From Deltaproteobacteria bacterium (lineage in GTDB: Bacteria; Desulfobacterota; Deferrisomatia; Deferrisomatales; JACRMM01), in contig JACRMM010000061.1 of NCBI GenBank assembly GCA_016214985.1, positions 1 to 64,000 on the forward strand: 64,000 nt of DNA, written 5' to 3'. Made by a program: the position numbers and the translations under genes. Below, piece by piece: positions 23,465 through 32,324 of this stretch (position 1 is the stretch's first letter; each line of letters begins with the position of its first letter). The notes under the pieces are model-generated. The model made no database searches, had not been told where the DNA came from, and saw only the letters and a list, made by a program, of their open reading frames with translations.

Positions 23465-24336
23465 AGGCTCGGCGATGTACGGCTCCGACCCTAGTCGTTG
23501 CAGCCATCTTCCTGGCGAGCTGCACCGCCTCGCGCCGAGACGTTTCCCTTCCGGTTCCACCGGTCGCCCGGGTGGTGGAAGAGCGGATCCTGTACGCCCC
23601 GGTCACGTGGTCCGGCGACGTCCGCATCGTCCGCCCGCTCGTCGTCACGCGCACGGCGACCCTGACCCTCCTTCCCGGTACGCGCGTCTTCTTCGACGTG
23701 CCCGAGCCCGCGACCGAGCAGGAGCGCCAACCCTGGATCCTCGTTCTCGGCAGCATGGTCGCCGTGGGCAGTGAAGAGCAACCGATCTCTTTTTCGTCGG
23801 TCCATCCGCGACGGAGCGAGCTCGACGACATGATCCAGCTGCAGAAAGCGAAGGAGGCTCACTTCCGGTTCTGCCGCTTCGAACGCGGTCCCTGGGCGCT
23901 TCACATCCACGAAACCCGGGTCGAAGTGGAGTCGTCGACGTTTCGGGACAACTACGGCGGTGTGCGGTTCCAGGGTGACACCGTCCTGCTGCGCGGCAAT
24001 CGCTTCGAGGGCAACATCCTCGGGGTCCGCTGTCTGAAGGCGTCGCCCCTGCTCGAGGAGAACACGTTCCTGCGAAACACGACCGGGGTCTTCTTTCGCG
24101 AAGGCGTGCAGGGCGCGGCCGTGCACCAGAACAACTTCGAGAACCTCGAGTACGAGATCAAGCTGGGTGAGGGCCAGACCGCGGACGTGGATGCCTCGCA
24201 CAACTGGTGGGGGGAGACCCAAAAGACGTCGCTCTCGGAGCGGATCTACGATGGAAGCGATGCGCCTGGGCTGGGGCGGGTCATCGTCGACGCCCCGTTG
24301 GCGACGCCGTGGGGCCAGGCCCCGAGGACGAAGTGA
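23461..24336 (+). CDS. Beta-helix lipoprotein, NosD-like
   Basis: Protein of 291 residues with a lipobox (VVAAIFLASC). The body consists of right-handed beta-helix rungs such as FRFCRFERGPWALHIHETRVEVESS, FRDNYGGVRFQGDTVLLRGNRFEGN, LGVRCLKASPLLEENTFLRNT and NNFENLEYEIKLGE, ending in DASHNWWG, a string common at the end of parallel beta-helix repeats. Similar folds occur in NosD and carbohydrate-active proteins, but no catalytic site is evident. It would be anchored at the outer face of a membrane. Its start overlaps the yedE stop and its stop overlaps the PqqD-like start, so it is an integral member of the cassette. Confidence 0.8.
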   Translation: MKARRCTAPTLVVAAIFLASCTASRRDVSLPVPPVARVVEERILYAPVTWSGDVRIVRPLVVTRTATLTLLPGTRVFFDVPEPATEQERQPWILVLGSMVAVGSEEQPISFSSVHPRRSELDDMIQLQKAKEAHFRFCRFERGPWALHIHETRVEVESSTFRDNYGGVRFQGDTVLLRGNRFEGNILGVRCLKASPLLEENTFLRNTTGVFFREGVQGAAVHQNNFENLEYEIKLGEGQTADVDASHNWWGETQKTSLSERIYDGSDAPGLGRVIVDAPLATPWGQAPRTK

Positions 24337-24659
24337 CGGCGGCGCTGGAGCGGAACCCAAAGCTCGTCTGGCGAGACGAGCCTGAGGTCCGGGAAGAAAT
24401 CCTTCGAGCCCAAGAGAGGGGAGAAGAGGTCGAGGACCGCGGGTGGGTCATCGTGATCGACGGCGGCACGATGCACGAGCTCAACCTCCTCGCCGGGGAG
24501 ATCTGGTGCCTGGCCGACGGCACGCGGGACGCGGCCGCCATCGCGGCCGAGCTGGCCCAACGCTACGACGCGCCGCCCGGTGACATCCAGGCCGACGTGG
24601 AGACGTTCGCTGCGGATTGCTTCGCCAGGGGCTGGTTTCGGCTCCGAGAGGAGTTCTAG
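24333..24659 (+). CDS. PqqD-family peptide chaperone
   Basis: Protein of 108 residues starting with a GTG that overlaps the preceding stop. The PqqD-like winged-helix core is VIVIDGGTMHELNLLAGEIWCLADGTRDAAAIAAELAQRYDAPPGDIQADVETFAADCFARGWF. PqqD proteins bind a ribosomal peptide and present it to a partner radical SAM enzyme, and here the radical SAM gene follows directly (TAGTG overlap). The extra 40-residue N-terminus (ALERNPKLVWRDEPEVREEILRAQERGEEVED) is reminiscent of the PqqD proteins of the GeoRSP radical SAM systems of Geobacter relatives; that assignment is from memory and tentative. No obvious precursor peptide is encoded next to it. Confidence 0.85.
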   Translation: MTAALERNPKLVWRDEPEVREEILRAQERGEEVEDRGWVIVIDGGTMHELNLLAGEIWCLADGTRDAAAIAAELAQRYDAPPGDIQADVETFAADCFARGWFRLREEF

Positions 24660-25663
24660 TGGACCTCTCCGCACCGCTCACGGTCAACTGGACCCTCTCC
24701 TACGCCTGCAACTTCTCCTGCCGACACTGCTACTCCCGGGGGCACACCCGCGAAGAGCTTCCTCTGCTGCGCGTGCTCGACCTCGTCGACGAGTTGGCGC
24801 GATCTCGCGTCGCCTTCGTGAACTTCGGGGGTGGGGAGCCACTCCTCTACCCACATCTGCTCGCAGTGGCCCGCCGCGCAACCGTGTCAGGGCTGCGCGT
24901 GACGATGAACACCAACGGCTGGCTCGTGGACGCCGCAGCCGCGCGGGAGCTACGGGCAGCCGGTTTTCACTCGGTGGGCGTAAGCCTCGACGGGCCGACG
25001 CCCGAGATCCACGACCGGTTCCGGGACCGCCCGGGAAGCTTTCAGCGGGCCCTCGGTGCCCTGGACGCCCTCCGGGAGGCACAGGTGCCAACGACCGTGT
25101 CGACCGTCGTGTTTCGAGGCAACGCGCCCGACTACCAGAAGGTCGTAGAGCTGGCCGCCGATCACGGCGCCGAGACGGTCTACCTGCACAACTTCAAGTG
25201 TTCTGGCCGCGGGATGGAGAACCGGGGAGAGCTCGACCTGGAACCGTGGGAGTGGCGGGATTTCTACGAAGGCGCTCTCGCCTACCGGGCCGGCGCGCCG
25301 GCGACACTCGCCTTTGACGACCCCATCCTCGCCCTGCTCGGCGCCTCGGGGCCGGGGGCGGTGAAGGGGAGCACGTGCGGCAAGCTCTCGCTGCACCTGG
25401 AGCCGGACGGAGAGGCGACGCCGTGCGGGTTCCTCCCGGTCTATCTGGGCAACGTCCTCGAGACTGGACTGAGGGAGCTCTGGCGAGACTCGCCGGTCCT
25501 CCGGGCGATGCGGCACAAGACCCCCCAGGGCAAGTGCCGATCCTGTGCGTCCTACGGCGACTGCCTGGGCGGTTGCACGGCACGAGCCTTTGCTGTGTCG
25601 GGATCGTTCGACGCGCCCGACCCCCATTGCTGGCGCGAAGACGGCTGCCCTCGTAGTTCCTGA
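24659..25663 (+). CDS. Radical SAM/SPASM peptide-modifying enzyme
   Basis: Protein of 334 residues starting with GTG, overlapping the PqqD-like stop, with GAGGAG upstream. The SAM-cluster motif is Cys17-x3-Cys21-x2-Cys24 (YACNFSCRHCYS), followed by the SAM-binding GGGEPLL. The C-terminal third is a SPASM/twitch domain with cysteines in STCGKLSL, ATPCGFLP, CRSCASYGDCLGGC and PHCW, enough for one or two auxiliary [4Fe-4S] clusters. Enzymes of this build install thioether, C-C or other cross-links on peptides, or oxidise side chains. The pairing with PqqD supports a peptide or protein substrate, possibly one of the coupled envelope proteins. The last 112 bp overlap the convergent resB gene. Confidence 0.9.
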   Translation: MDLSAPLTVNWTLSYACNFSCRHCYSRGHTREELPLLRVLDLVDELARSRVAFVNFGGGEPLLYPHLLAVARRATVSGLRVTMNTNGWLVDAAAARELRAAGFHSVGVSLDGPTPEIHDRFRDRPGSFQRALGALDALREAQVPTTVSTVVFRGNAPDYQKVVELAADHGAETVYLHNFKCSGRGMENRGELDLEPWEWRDFYEGALAYRAGAPATLAFDDPILALLGASGPGAVKGSTCGKLSLHLEPDGEATPCGFLPVYLGNVLETGLRELWRDSPVLRAMRHKTPQGKCRSCASYGDCLGGCTARAFAVSGSFDAPDPHCWREDGCPRSS

Positions 25664-26847
25664 TCCCCCGCCAGGAGTCCCCGCAGGCTCGCGCGGCCCC
25701 GGCTCCCGCGCAGCCACAGCTCACCCCCCTCCTCCCGCGCCCAGGCTCCGTCCCCGAAGAGCAGCAGCAGCAACCCGAGGCTCAGCGCGACGGCGCCCGA
25801 CCAGACCAGTCCCTGCCCGGGGTCTCGAGTGATCTGAAGCCCCACGTAGGGGTTCTGATAGACATCCTCGCTCCACGACGTCAGATAGATCCGGTAGCCT
25901 CGGTACGAGAGCGGCTCGTTCACGGCGATTTCCCGCTCGGCCAGGACGCCTCCGGCCCCATCGCTCAGCGCTACAAGCGCCTCGGCGCGGCGGACCTGCA
26001 GGTCCCGGAACGCGTCCGGCCTCACGCGCACCGGCGCGCCGTCCTCCTTCCCCCGCGAGAACGGACCGAGCCGGGGGCTTCCCGCTCCGCGGTCGACGAA
26101 GTACACGAGGTCGCCGTTCGACGGGTCGAAGGTCTGAACGAAGACGCGGTAGGGAGTTTCCGGTACATCGACGGAGGCACCCTCTCTCGTCTCGAGCAGG
26201 GGCGACGCGCCCTGGGCGGCGACCACACGAAGTCGCAGACCGATGGGGTGGTAGAAGAGGCGAAAGCTGCGCACCGTGAGGGTGAAGGGGAGCGCGGAAG
26301 GAGCCCGAGCGGGCCACTGATCGGCGGACCGGGTCTCGGATCCCACGTACACGTTTCGGGTGCCGACGTACCCGGCAAGGCTGCCCCAGAGAGCCCCAGC
26401 CATGATCAGAAACGGAGCCAGGTGGACCAGGGGAAACCCGAGAAACGCCCAGCGGCGACGCTGGGCGACCAGGGGGGGCCCGTCTGCGACGCGAAACCCG
26501 TCTCGGCGGAGCGCCTCGGTCCACACGGATCGGTCGTCGAGACGCACGCGCAGCGTTCCGGTGCCCCGGCCCCGGGAGGCGTGCCATCCGGCGGCAGACC
26601 TCCGAAACGCACAGGCGAAGAGGTTGATCGCCAGAGCAGAGAGGAGCCCTCGATAGACCCACCCCGTGTAGAACCGATCGAAGCCCAGGGCGGTCACGGT
26701 CTGCCATCCGCCCGGGAATAGGCGCTGGTAGTCCTGGGGGCGCAGCCCCTGGGGGACCACGGTTCCCACCACGGCGACCAGCGCCAGGGTGATCAGCAAG
26801 AAGACGGCCAGTCGAATCGACCCCAAGGGGCGAAAGAGAGTGTTCAT
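25552..26847 (-). CDS. resB: ResB-like cytochrome c biogenesis protein
   Basis: Protein of 431 residues. ResB/Ccs1 features are two N-terminal membrane spans (LAVFLLITLALVAVVGTVVPQG and GLLSALAINLFACAFRR), a third (FPLVHLAPFLIMAGALWGSLAG), a large periplasmic domain containing EREIAVNEPLSYRGYRIYLTSWSEDV, and a final span (WSGAVALSLGLLLLLFG). With ResC/CcsA it carries heme across the membrane and attaches it to CxxCH apocytochromes. No ResC is visible nearby. The C-terminal 60 residues after the last span are low complexity, and their coding region overlaps the 3' end of the radical SAM gene by 112 bp on the opposite strand. Confidence 0.85.
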   Translation of the reverse strand: MNTLFRPLGSIRLAVFLLITLALVAVVGTVVPQGLRPQDYQRLFPGGWQTVTALGFDRFYTGWVYRGLLSALAINLFACAFRRSAAGWHASRGRGTGTLRVRLDDRSVWTEALRRDGFRVADGPPLVAQRRRWAFLGFPLVHLAPFLIMAGALWGSLAGYVGTRNVYVGSETRSADQWPARAPSALPFTLTVRSFRLFYHPIGLRLRVVAAQGASPLLETREGASVDVPETPYRVFVQTFDPSNGDLVYFVDRGAGSPRLGPFSRGKEDGAPVRVRPDAFRDLQVRRAEALVALSDGAGGVLAEREIAVNEPLSYRGYRIYLTSWSEDVYQNPYVGLQITRDPGQGLVWSGAVALSLGLLLLLFGDGAWAREEGGELWLRGSRGRASLRGLLAGDQELRGQPSSRQQWGSGASNDPDTAKARAVQPPRQSP

Positions 26848-26920
26848 GGGCTCCTCGGGAAAGGGAGGATGCTAGAGCAGCGGTTCCCGAGATGTCAAGA
26901 CGCCCACAACCACGCTCGAG

Positions 26921-26955
26921 AAAAACGAAAGCCCGCGGGGCTTCCGCGGGCTTTC
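26921..26955 (-). terminator. Terminator of groESL
   Basis: A perfect 12 bp stem (GAAAGCCCGCGG with CCGCGGGCTTTC) whose minus-strand reading ends in CGTTTTTC. It lies 27 bp after the groEL stop. Confidence 0.9.
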
Positions 26956-26981
26956 GTGCGCAGTCGATTCTCGGGCCGGAC

Positions 26982-28637
<1,656 letters not shown>

Positions 28638-28678
28638 TTCGCGTTCCTCCTATCGATCGCTTCGTTCGTTGATGAGTC

Positions 28679-28969
28679 TCAGCCTTCGATGACGCCCATG
28701 ATGTCGTCTTCCCGCATGATCAAGAGCTCCTCGCCCTCGACCTTGATCTCGGTCCCCGCATACTTGGAGAAGAGCACCTTGTCCCCTGCCTTAACATCGA
28801 GGGGCATGAGCTTTCCGTCGTCGCTCTTCTTTCCGGGGCCGGCTGCGATGATCTCGCCCTTCTGGGGCTTCTCCTTGGCCGTGTCGGGGATGATGATCCC
28901 TCCGGCCGTCTTCTGCTCCTCCTCGAGGCGCTTGACCATCACGCGGTCCTGCAGGGGTCGAATCTTCAT
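28679..28969 (-). CDS. groES: Co-chaperonin GroES
   Basis: Protein of 96 residues: MKIRPLQDRVMVKR at the start, the mobile loop EEQKTAGGIIIPDTAKEKPQ that docks to GroEL, and DKVLFSKYAGTEIKVEGEELLIMREDDIMG. GAGGAGG precedes the ATG at 28969. First gene of the groESL operon, with CIRCE and promoter immediately upstream. Confidence 0.98.
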   Translation of the reverse strand: MKIRPLQDRVMVKRLEEEQKTAGGIIIPDTAKEKPQKGEIIAAGPGKKSDDGKLMPLDVKAGDKVLFSKYAGTEIKVEGEELLIMREDDIMGVIEG

Positions 28970-29017
28970 CTGTCTGCCTCCTCTTTGTGGGTAATACAGC
29001 GGGTTGCGAGATCTGTT

Positions 29018-29046
29018 GCTAGCACTCCATACCACCGAGTGCTAGC
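29018..29046. promoter_or_regulatory. CIRCE operator (HrcA binding site)
   Basis: GCTAGCACTC (29018-29027), nine bases, GAGTGCTAGC (29037-29046): a perfect 10 bp inverted repeat matching the CIRCE consensus. It lies between the groES promoter and start codon, so HrcA repression of groESL is expected. The hrcA gene itself is not in the window. Confidence 0.95.
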
Positions 29047-29054
29047 GAGCCCGC

Positions 29055-29083
29055 AAGATAAACACCTGACCCGGTGGCGTCAA
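29055..29083 (-). promoter_or_regulatory. Promoter of groESL
   Basis: Minus strand TTGACG (29083-29078), a 17 bp spacer, TATCTT (29060-29055). Transcription would begin within or at the edge of the CIRCE element. Confidence 0.85.
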
Positions 29084-29280
29084 GGGGAAGGAGGAGAATT
29101 TTTTTCCTCGCGGGCGTCAGGTCGACGACCGGAGGCTTGGGTGAGGTCCGGCGGAGGCCCGTGGGTCGCGAGGGTCGGCCGAGACGAGCCAACCCCCGCG
29201 GGCGGGGACAGAGGTGCCCCAGGCAGGGCGGGAAACGGATTACCCGGCTGACACCGGCATCGCTGGGTCCGCGTGCCCCC

Positions 29281-30285
29281 TCAGGAACCGATCTTCTCCA
29301 TCAGCTCCAAGAGATCGACGACGCGGTTCGAGTACCCCCATTCGTTGTCGTACCAGGCGATCGTCCGAACGAGCTGTGATTCGACAACTTGCGTGAGCGG
29401 GGAGTCGAAGATGGACGAGTGAGGGTCTCCGATGATGTCACTCGACACGATCGGCCCCTCGGAAAAGTGGAGCACGGGTCGGAGCCGGTCGGTTCGAGAT
29501 GCAGCGTGCATCGCCTCATTGACCTGCGCAACCGAGACGGGCCGGCGCAGTGTGGTCACCAGGTCTACGACCGAGCCGTCGGGGATGGGCACCCGCATCG
29601 CCATGCCGTCGAGCTTTCCCTTCAGCTGCGGAAGCACCTTGCCCACGGCGCGCGCCGCGCCGGTGCTCGTGGGGATGGTGTTCTCGGCCGCGGCGCGGCT
29701 CCTGCGCCAGTCGGAGTGGGGCACATCGGCCAGGCGCTGATCGTTCGTGTAAGCGTGGACGGTCGTCATGAGGCCGCACTCGATGCCGAACTCCCGGTCC
29801 AGCACGGCGGCCACCGGGGCCAGGCAATTGGTGGTGCACGAGGCGTTTGAGACGATCTGGTGCTCAGCGCGAAGCGCGTCCTCGTTCACGCCAATCACGA
29901 TCGTGGCGTCCACCTCGTCCTTGGCCGGCACGGTCAGCACGACCTTCTGGGCCCCCGCCTGGAGGTGCAGGGCACACTGCTCCCGCTTCCGGAACACACC
30001 GGTCGCCTCAACCACGAGCTGTACCCCCAGCTCCTTCCAGGGAAGCTGCGCAGGGTCGCGCACCTCTAGCATCTTCACGGTCTGGTGGTCGGTGCGCAAC
30101 ACGTCTCCCTCCACGGTCACGTTCCCCTTGAACTCCCGCATGACCGTGTCGTGGCGCAACAGATAGGCGAGGACCTCGTCGTCCGCGAGGTCGTTGACCG
30201 CGACGACCTCTGCCCCGGGCCGGCCGTCCAGCAACCGGAAGACCGCGCGGCCGATCCTGCCGAAACCGTTGATGGCAACTCTCAT
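29281..30285 (-). CDS. gap: Glyceraldehyde-3-phosphate dehydrogenase
   Basis: Protein of 334 residues, the standard length. The NAD-binding fold begins RVAINGFGRIGRAVFRLL; Asp32 in AVNDLADD indicates preference for NAD over NADP. The catalytic Cys150 is in SNASCTTNCLAP, the histidine in TTVHAYTNDQRLAD, and the C-terminal WYDNEWGYSNRV motif is intact. It acts in glycolysis or gluconeogenesis. Its start overlaps the stop of an upstream GAPDH paralogue as ATGA, so both should be made from one message. Confidence 0.95.
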   Translation of the reverse strand: MRVAINGFGRIGRAVFRLLDGRPGAEVVAVNDLADDEVLAYLLRHDTVMREFKGNVTVEGDVLRTDHQTVKMLEVRDPAQLPWKELGVQLVVEATGVFRKREQCALHLQAGAQKVVLTVPAKDEVDATIVIGVNEDALRAEHQIVSNASCTTNCLAPVAAVLDREFGIECGLMTTVHAYTNDQRLADVPHSDWRRSRAAAENTIPTSTGAARAVGKVLPQLKGKLDGMAMRVPIPDGSVVDLVTTLRRPVSVAQVNEAMHAASRTDRLRPVLHFSEGPIVSSDIIGDPHSSIFDSPLTQVVESQLVRTIAWYDNEWGYSNRVVDLLELMEKIGS

Positions 30286-31310
30286 CTCGACACCCCACTT
30301 TCTCCCGGCACGTCACCCATCATCCAGCGGGCGAGCTCGAGCATCCTGGCCGCATAGGCCCAGCCGTTGTCGAACCAGCCGAGCACCTTCACGAGTCCCT
30401 CCCCAATGGCCATGGTTGCGGACGCGTCGATCACCGCCGAACAGTAGTTGCCGATGACGTCGCTCGAAACGATCGGCTCTTCGGTGTAGTCGACCAGGCC
30501 TCGATAGGGGCCCTCCGCCGCCTCTCGGAAGATCGAATTGACCTCCGCCACCGACAGCTTCTTCTTCAGCCGGGCCGTGAGGTCGATGTTCGAGCCCGCG
30601 GGGACGGGAACGTTGAGCGCGAGGCCGTCGATCTTGCCGGCCAGTTCGGGAATCATCCGCTCCACCGCTCCGGGCGCCCAGGTCGCGTTGGGAATGATGT
30701 TCTGGGCGGCGCTTCGGCTCCAGCGGAGCCCCGGTCTCGCCGTGTCCGACAGCTGCTGGTCTCCCGTGTAGGCGTGTACGGTGGTCATGAGCGCGCGGTC
30801 CACACCAACGGCGTCGTGGAGGATCTTCACCATCAAAGCCAGTGCGTGGCTCGAACTGCTGCCATTGGAGACGATTCGGTCGTCAGGGCGCAGCTCTCTG
30901 TCGTTGACACCGTTGATGATCGTCCGGTCGATCTCATCGAGAGCCGGCGTGGACAGGAGGACCTTGCGCGCGCCAGCGACGAGGTGCTGCTCGAGGGTCG
31001 CCCGAGTGCGAAACTTTCCGGTACACTCCAGGACGAGGTCCACACCGAGCACGTCCCACGGAATGACCCCTGGAGTCGATTCCTGAATGTACCGAACCCT
31101 CTGGGGCCCAGAGACGAGGTGTCGCCCGTCGACCCTCACCTCCTCCGCAAACGTGCCCTCGATGGTGCTGTGCTTGAGAAGGTAGGCCAGCGACTCGAGT
31201 TCCGCGACGTCGCTGATCCCGGCGAACTGAAACTCGGGTTGGCTACAGCCGATCCGAAGGACGTTCCGGCCGATTCGCCCGAAACCCGAGATGCCGATTC
31301 GAATGCTCAT
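30282..31310 (-). CDS. GAPDH paralogue lacking the catalytic cysteine
   Basis: Protein of 342 residues with full GAPDH architecture: ISGFGRIGRNVLRIG at the N-terminus, TTVHAYTGDQQLSD with the catalytic histidine (His179) and a C-terminal GWFDNGWAYAARM in place of the usual WYDNEWGY. The active-site string SNASCTTN of the partner reads SNGSSSSH here, so the nucleophilic cysteine is Ser152 and the flanking Thr-Thr-Asn is also replaced. Normal thioester chemistry is therefore unlikely. It may be a regulatory or structural partner of the active enzyme encoded by the overlapping downstream gene, or may have another activity. AGGAGG precedes the ATG at 31310. Confidence 0.85.
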   Translation of the reverse strand: MSIRIGISGFGRIGRNVLRIGCSQPEFQFAGISDVAELESLAYLLKHSTIEGTFAEEVRVDGRHLVSGPQRVRYIQESTPGVIPWDVLGVDLVLECTGKFRTRATLEQHLVAGARKVLLSTPALDEIDRTIINGVNDRELRPDDRIVSNGSSSSHALALMVKILHDAVGVDRALMTTVHAYTGDQQLSDTARPGLRWSRSAAQNIIPNATWAPGAVERMIPELAGKIDGLALNVPVPAGSNIDLTARLKKKLSVAEVNSIFREAAEGPYRGLVDYTEEPIVSSDVIGNYCSAVIDASATMAIGEGLVKVLGWFDNGWAYAARMLELARWMMGDVPGESGVSR

Positions 31311-31342
31311 CGTGTCCTCCTGCGCCCCCCGGAAGGGAGCAG

Positions 31343-31370
31343 AGCATACTGCCCGAAGGCCGGAGCGCAA
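31343..31370 (-). promoter_or_regulatory. Putative promoter of the GAPDH pair
   Basis: Minus strand TTGCGC (31370-31365), a 16 bp spacer and TATGCT (31348-31343), 33 bp upstream of the start of the cysteine-less GAPDH paralogue. Confidence 0.5.
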
Positions 31371-31394
31371 GGGGCCCGCCGGCCGCTCCTCCCG

Positions 31395-31422
31395 TTGACA
31401 CGTCACGTGCCTCGGGTACGTT
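31395..31422 (+). promoter_or_regulatory. Putative promoter of the ferredoxin gene
   Basis: TTGACA (31395-31400), a 16 bp spacer and TACGTT (31417-31422), 35 bp upstream of the ferredoxin start. Confidence 0.5.
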
Positions 31423-31456
31423 CTCTGTAACCCCACACCGCGATCAGGAGACGGAC

Positions 31457-31651
31457 ATGAAGGTGTCGATCGACTACGACCTGTGTATGGGAGATCGAAA
31501 CTGTAACAAGGTGTGCCCGGAGGTCTTCGGCTACGACGAGGACAAGATGCAGGCACGGATCCTCGTGGGAACGGTTCCGGCTTCCTCGGAGGCAAAGGTC
31601 AGGCAGGCCGCCGAGGAGTGCGCGCCTCAGGCGATCGTCATCACCGACTGA
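31457..31651 (+). CDS. Single-cluster [4Fe-4S] ferredoxin with Asp ligand
   Basis: Protein of 64 residues. The cluster motif is Cys10-x2-Asp13-x2-Cys16-x3-Cys20-Pro with a distal Cys55: the second ligand is aspartate rather than cysteine. The same CxGDxxCxxxCP pattern occurs in the ferredoxin of Pyrococcus furiosus, where the Asp-ligated site can lose one iron to give a [3Fe-4S] cluster. A low-potential electron carrier for the CO dehydrogenase or radical SAM enzymes of the window is plausible. GGAG precedes the ATG. Confidence 0.9.
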   Translation: MKVSIDYDLCMGDRNCNKVCPEVFGYDEDKMQARILVGTVPASSEAKVRQAAEECAPQAIVITD

Positions 31652-31657
31652 CGAGGG

Positions 31658-31698
31658 GAGCTGTCGCAGGCCAGCGATCGTCTCACCTGCGACAGCTC
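31658..31698. terminator. Hairpin between convergent genes
   Basis: A perfect 13 bp inverted repeat (GAGCTGTCGCAGG at 31658-31670 with CCTGCGACAGCTC at 31686-31698), a 15-base loop, directly after the ferredoxin stop and before the rlpA stop. No clear U-tract, but its position suits a bidirectional terminator. Confidence 0.7.
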
Positions 31699-31705
31699 TC
31701 GGGGG

Positions 31706-32203
31706 TCAGGGATGACTCGAAGCGGAGGCGACGGTTTCGGGTGCCTGCGGCTCCTGGGCTCCGTCGAGGCGTTCGATGCGCACCGCGACCTTCCCTTTGC
31801 GGACGAACCCGAGCTGCTTTGCTGCCGCGCGTGAGAGGTCGATGATGTTGAACTTCCTCTTCCGGCACCGGTCGTTGATCGTGACGACCACGGCTCGCCC
31901 GTTCTTCAGGTCGGTGACCCGAACCTTCGTCCCGAGGGGAAGAGAGGGGTGGGCACCCGTAAGCTTCCCCGGCCGGTAGGGCTTGCCCGAAGCGGTCTTT
32001 CTGCCCGTGTAGCGTTTGGCATAGTACGTGGCGAACCCTGCCACTCCGTGCGTCCGTGCAGCCGTTCCCGGCTGGACTTCCGCTGCAACCTTGATCTGTG
32101 CGCCCGTCTTCTCGGCGCAGCGGCCCTGCGGGGGGACCGCGAAGAACAACAGGCTCACGCCAACAGGCAGCGCCATCCTGGCGATCTTTCTCCAAGATGC
32201 CAT
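31706..32203 (-). CDS. rlpA: RlpA-like double-psi beta-barrel protein
   Basis: Protein of 165 residues with a signal peptide (MALPVGVSLLFFAVPPQGRCA). Residues 50-145 form the RlpA-type double-psi barrel: GVAGFATYYAKRYTGRKTASGKPY, LPLGTKVRVTDLKNGRAVVVTINDR and IIDLSRAAAKQLGF. RlpA proteins are septal or cell-envelope lytic transglycosylases acting on peptidoglycan lacking stem peptides. It has no SPOR domain, so it is a short form, and the cysteine near the signal cleavage site is not a convincing lipobox. AAAGGAGG precedes the ATG. Confidence 0.85.
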   Translation of the reverse strand: MASWRKIARMALPVGVSLLFFAVPPQGRCAEKTGAQIKVAAEVQPGTAARTHGVAGFATYYAKRYTGRKTASGKPYRPGKLTGAHPSLPLGTKVRVTDLKNGRAVVVTINDRCRKRKFNIIDLSRAAAKQLGFVRKGKVAVRIERLDGAQEPQAPETVASASSHP

Positions 32204-32324
32204 AGCGCACCTCCTTTCTTGGTGGGGCCGTCCCGCGCGATGTAAGAGACGACGTGACGAGGAGAACTTCGTCCTTTCCTGGCTCGGGTTGATGAGGAGA
32301 GGAGAGAGGGCGCGGGGCTTGCGT

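Noticed and set aside
24659..25663. A selenoprotein in the YedE cassette, given YedE's link to selenium.
   Set aside because: All cassette genes end in normal stops that coincide with the next start, and I see no in-frame TGA followed by family sequence or a SECIS-like stem.
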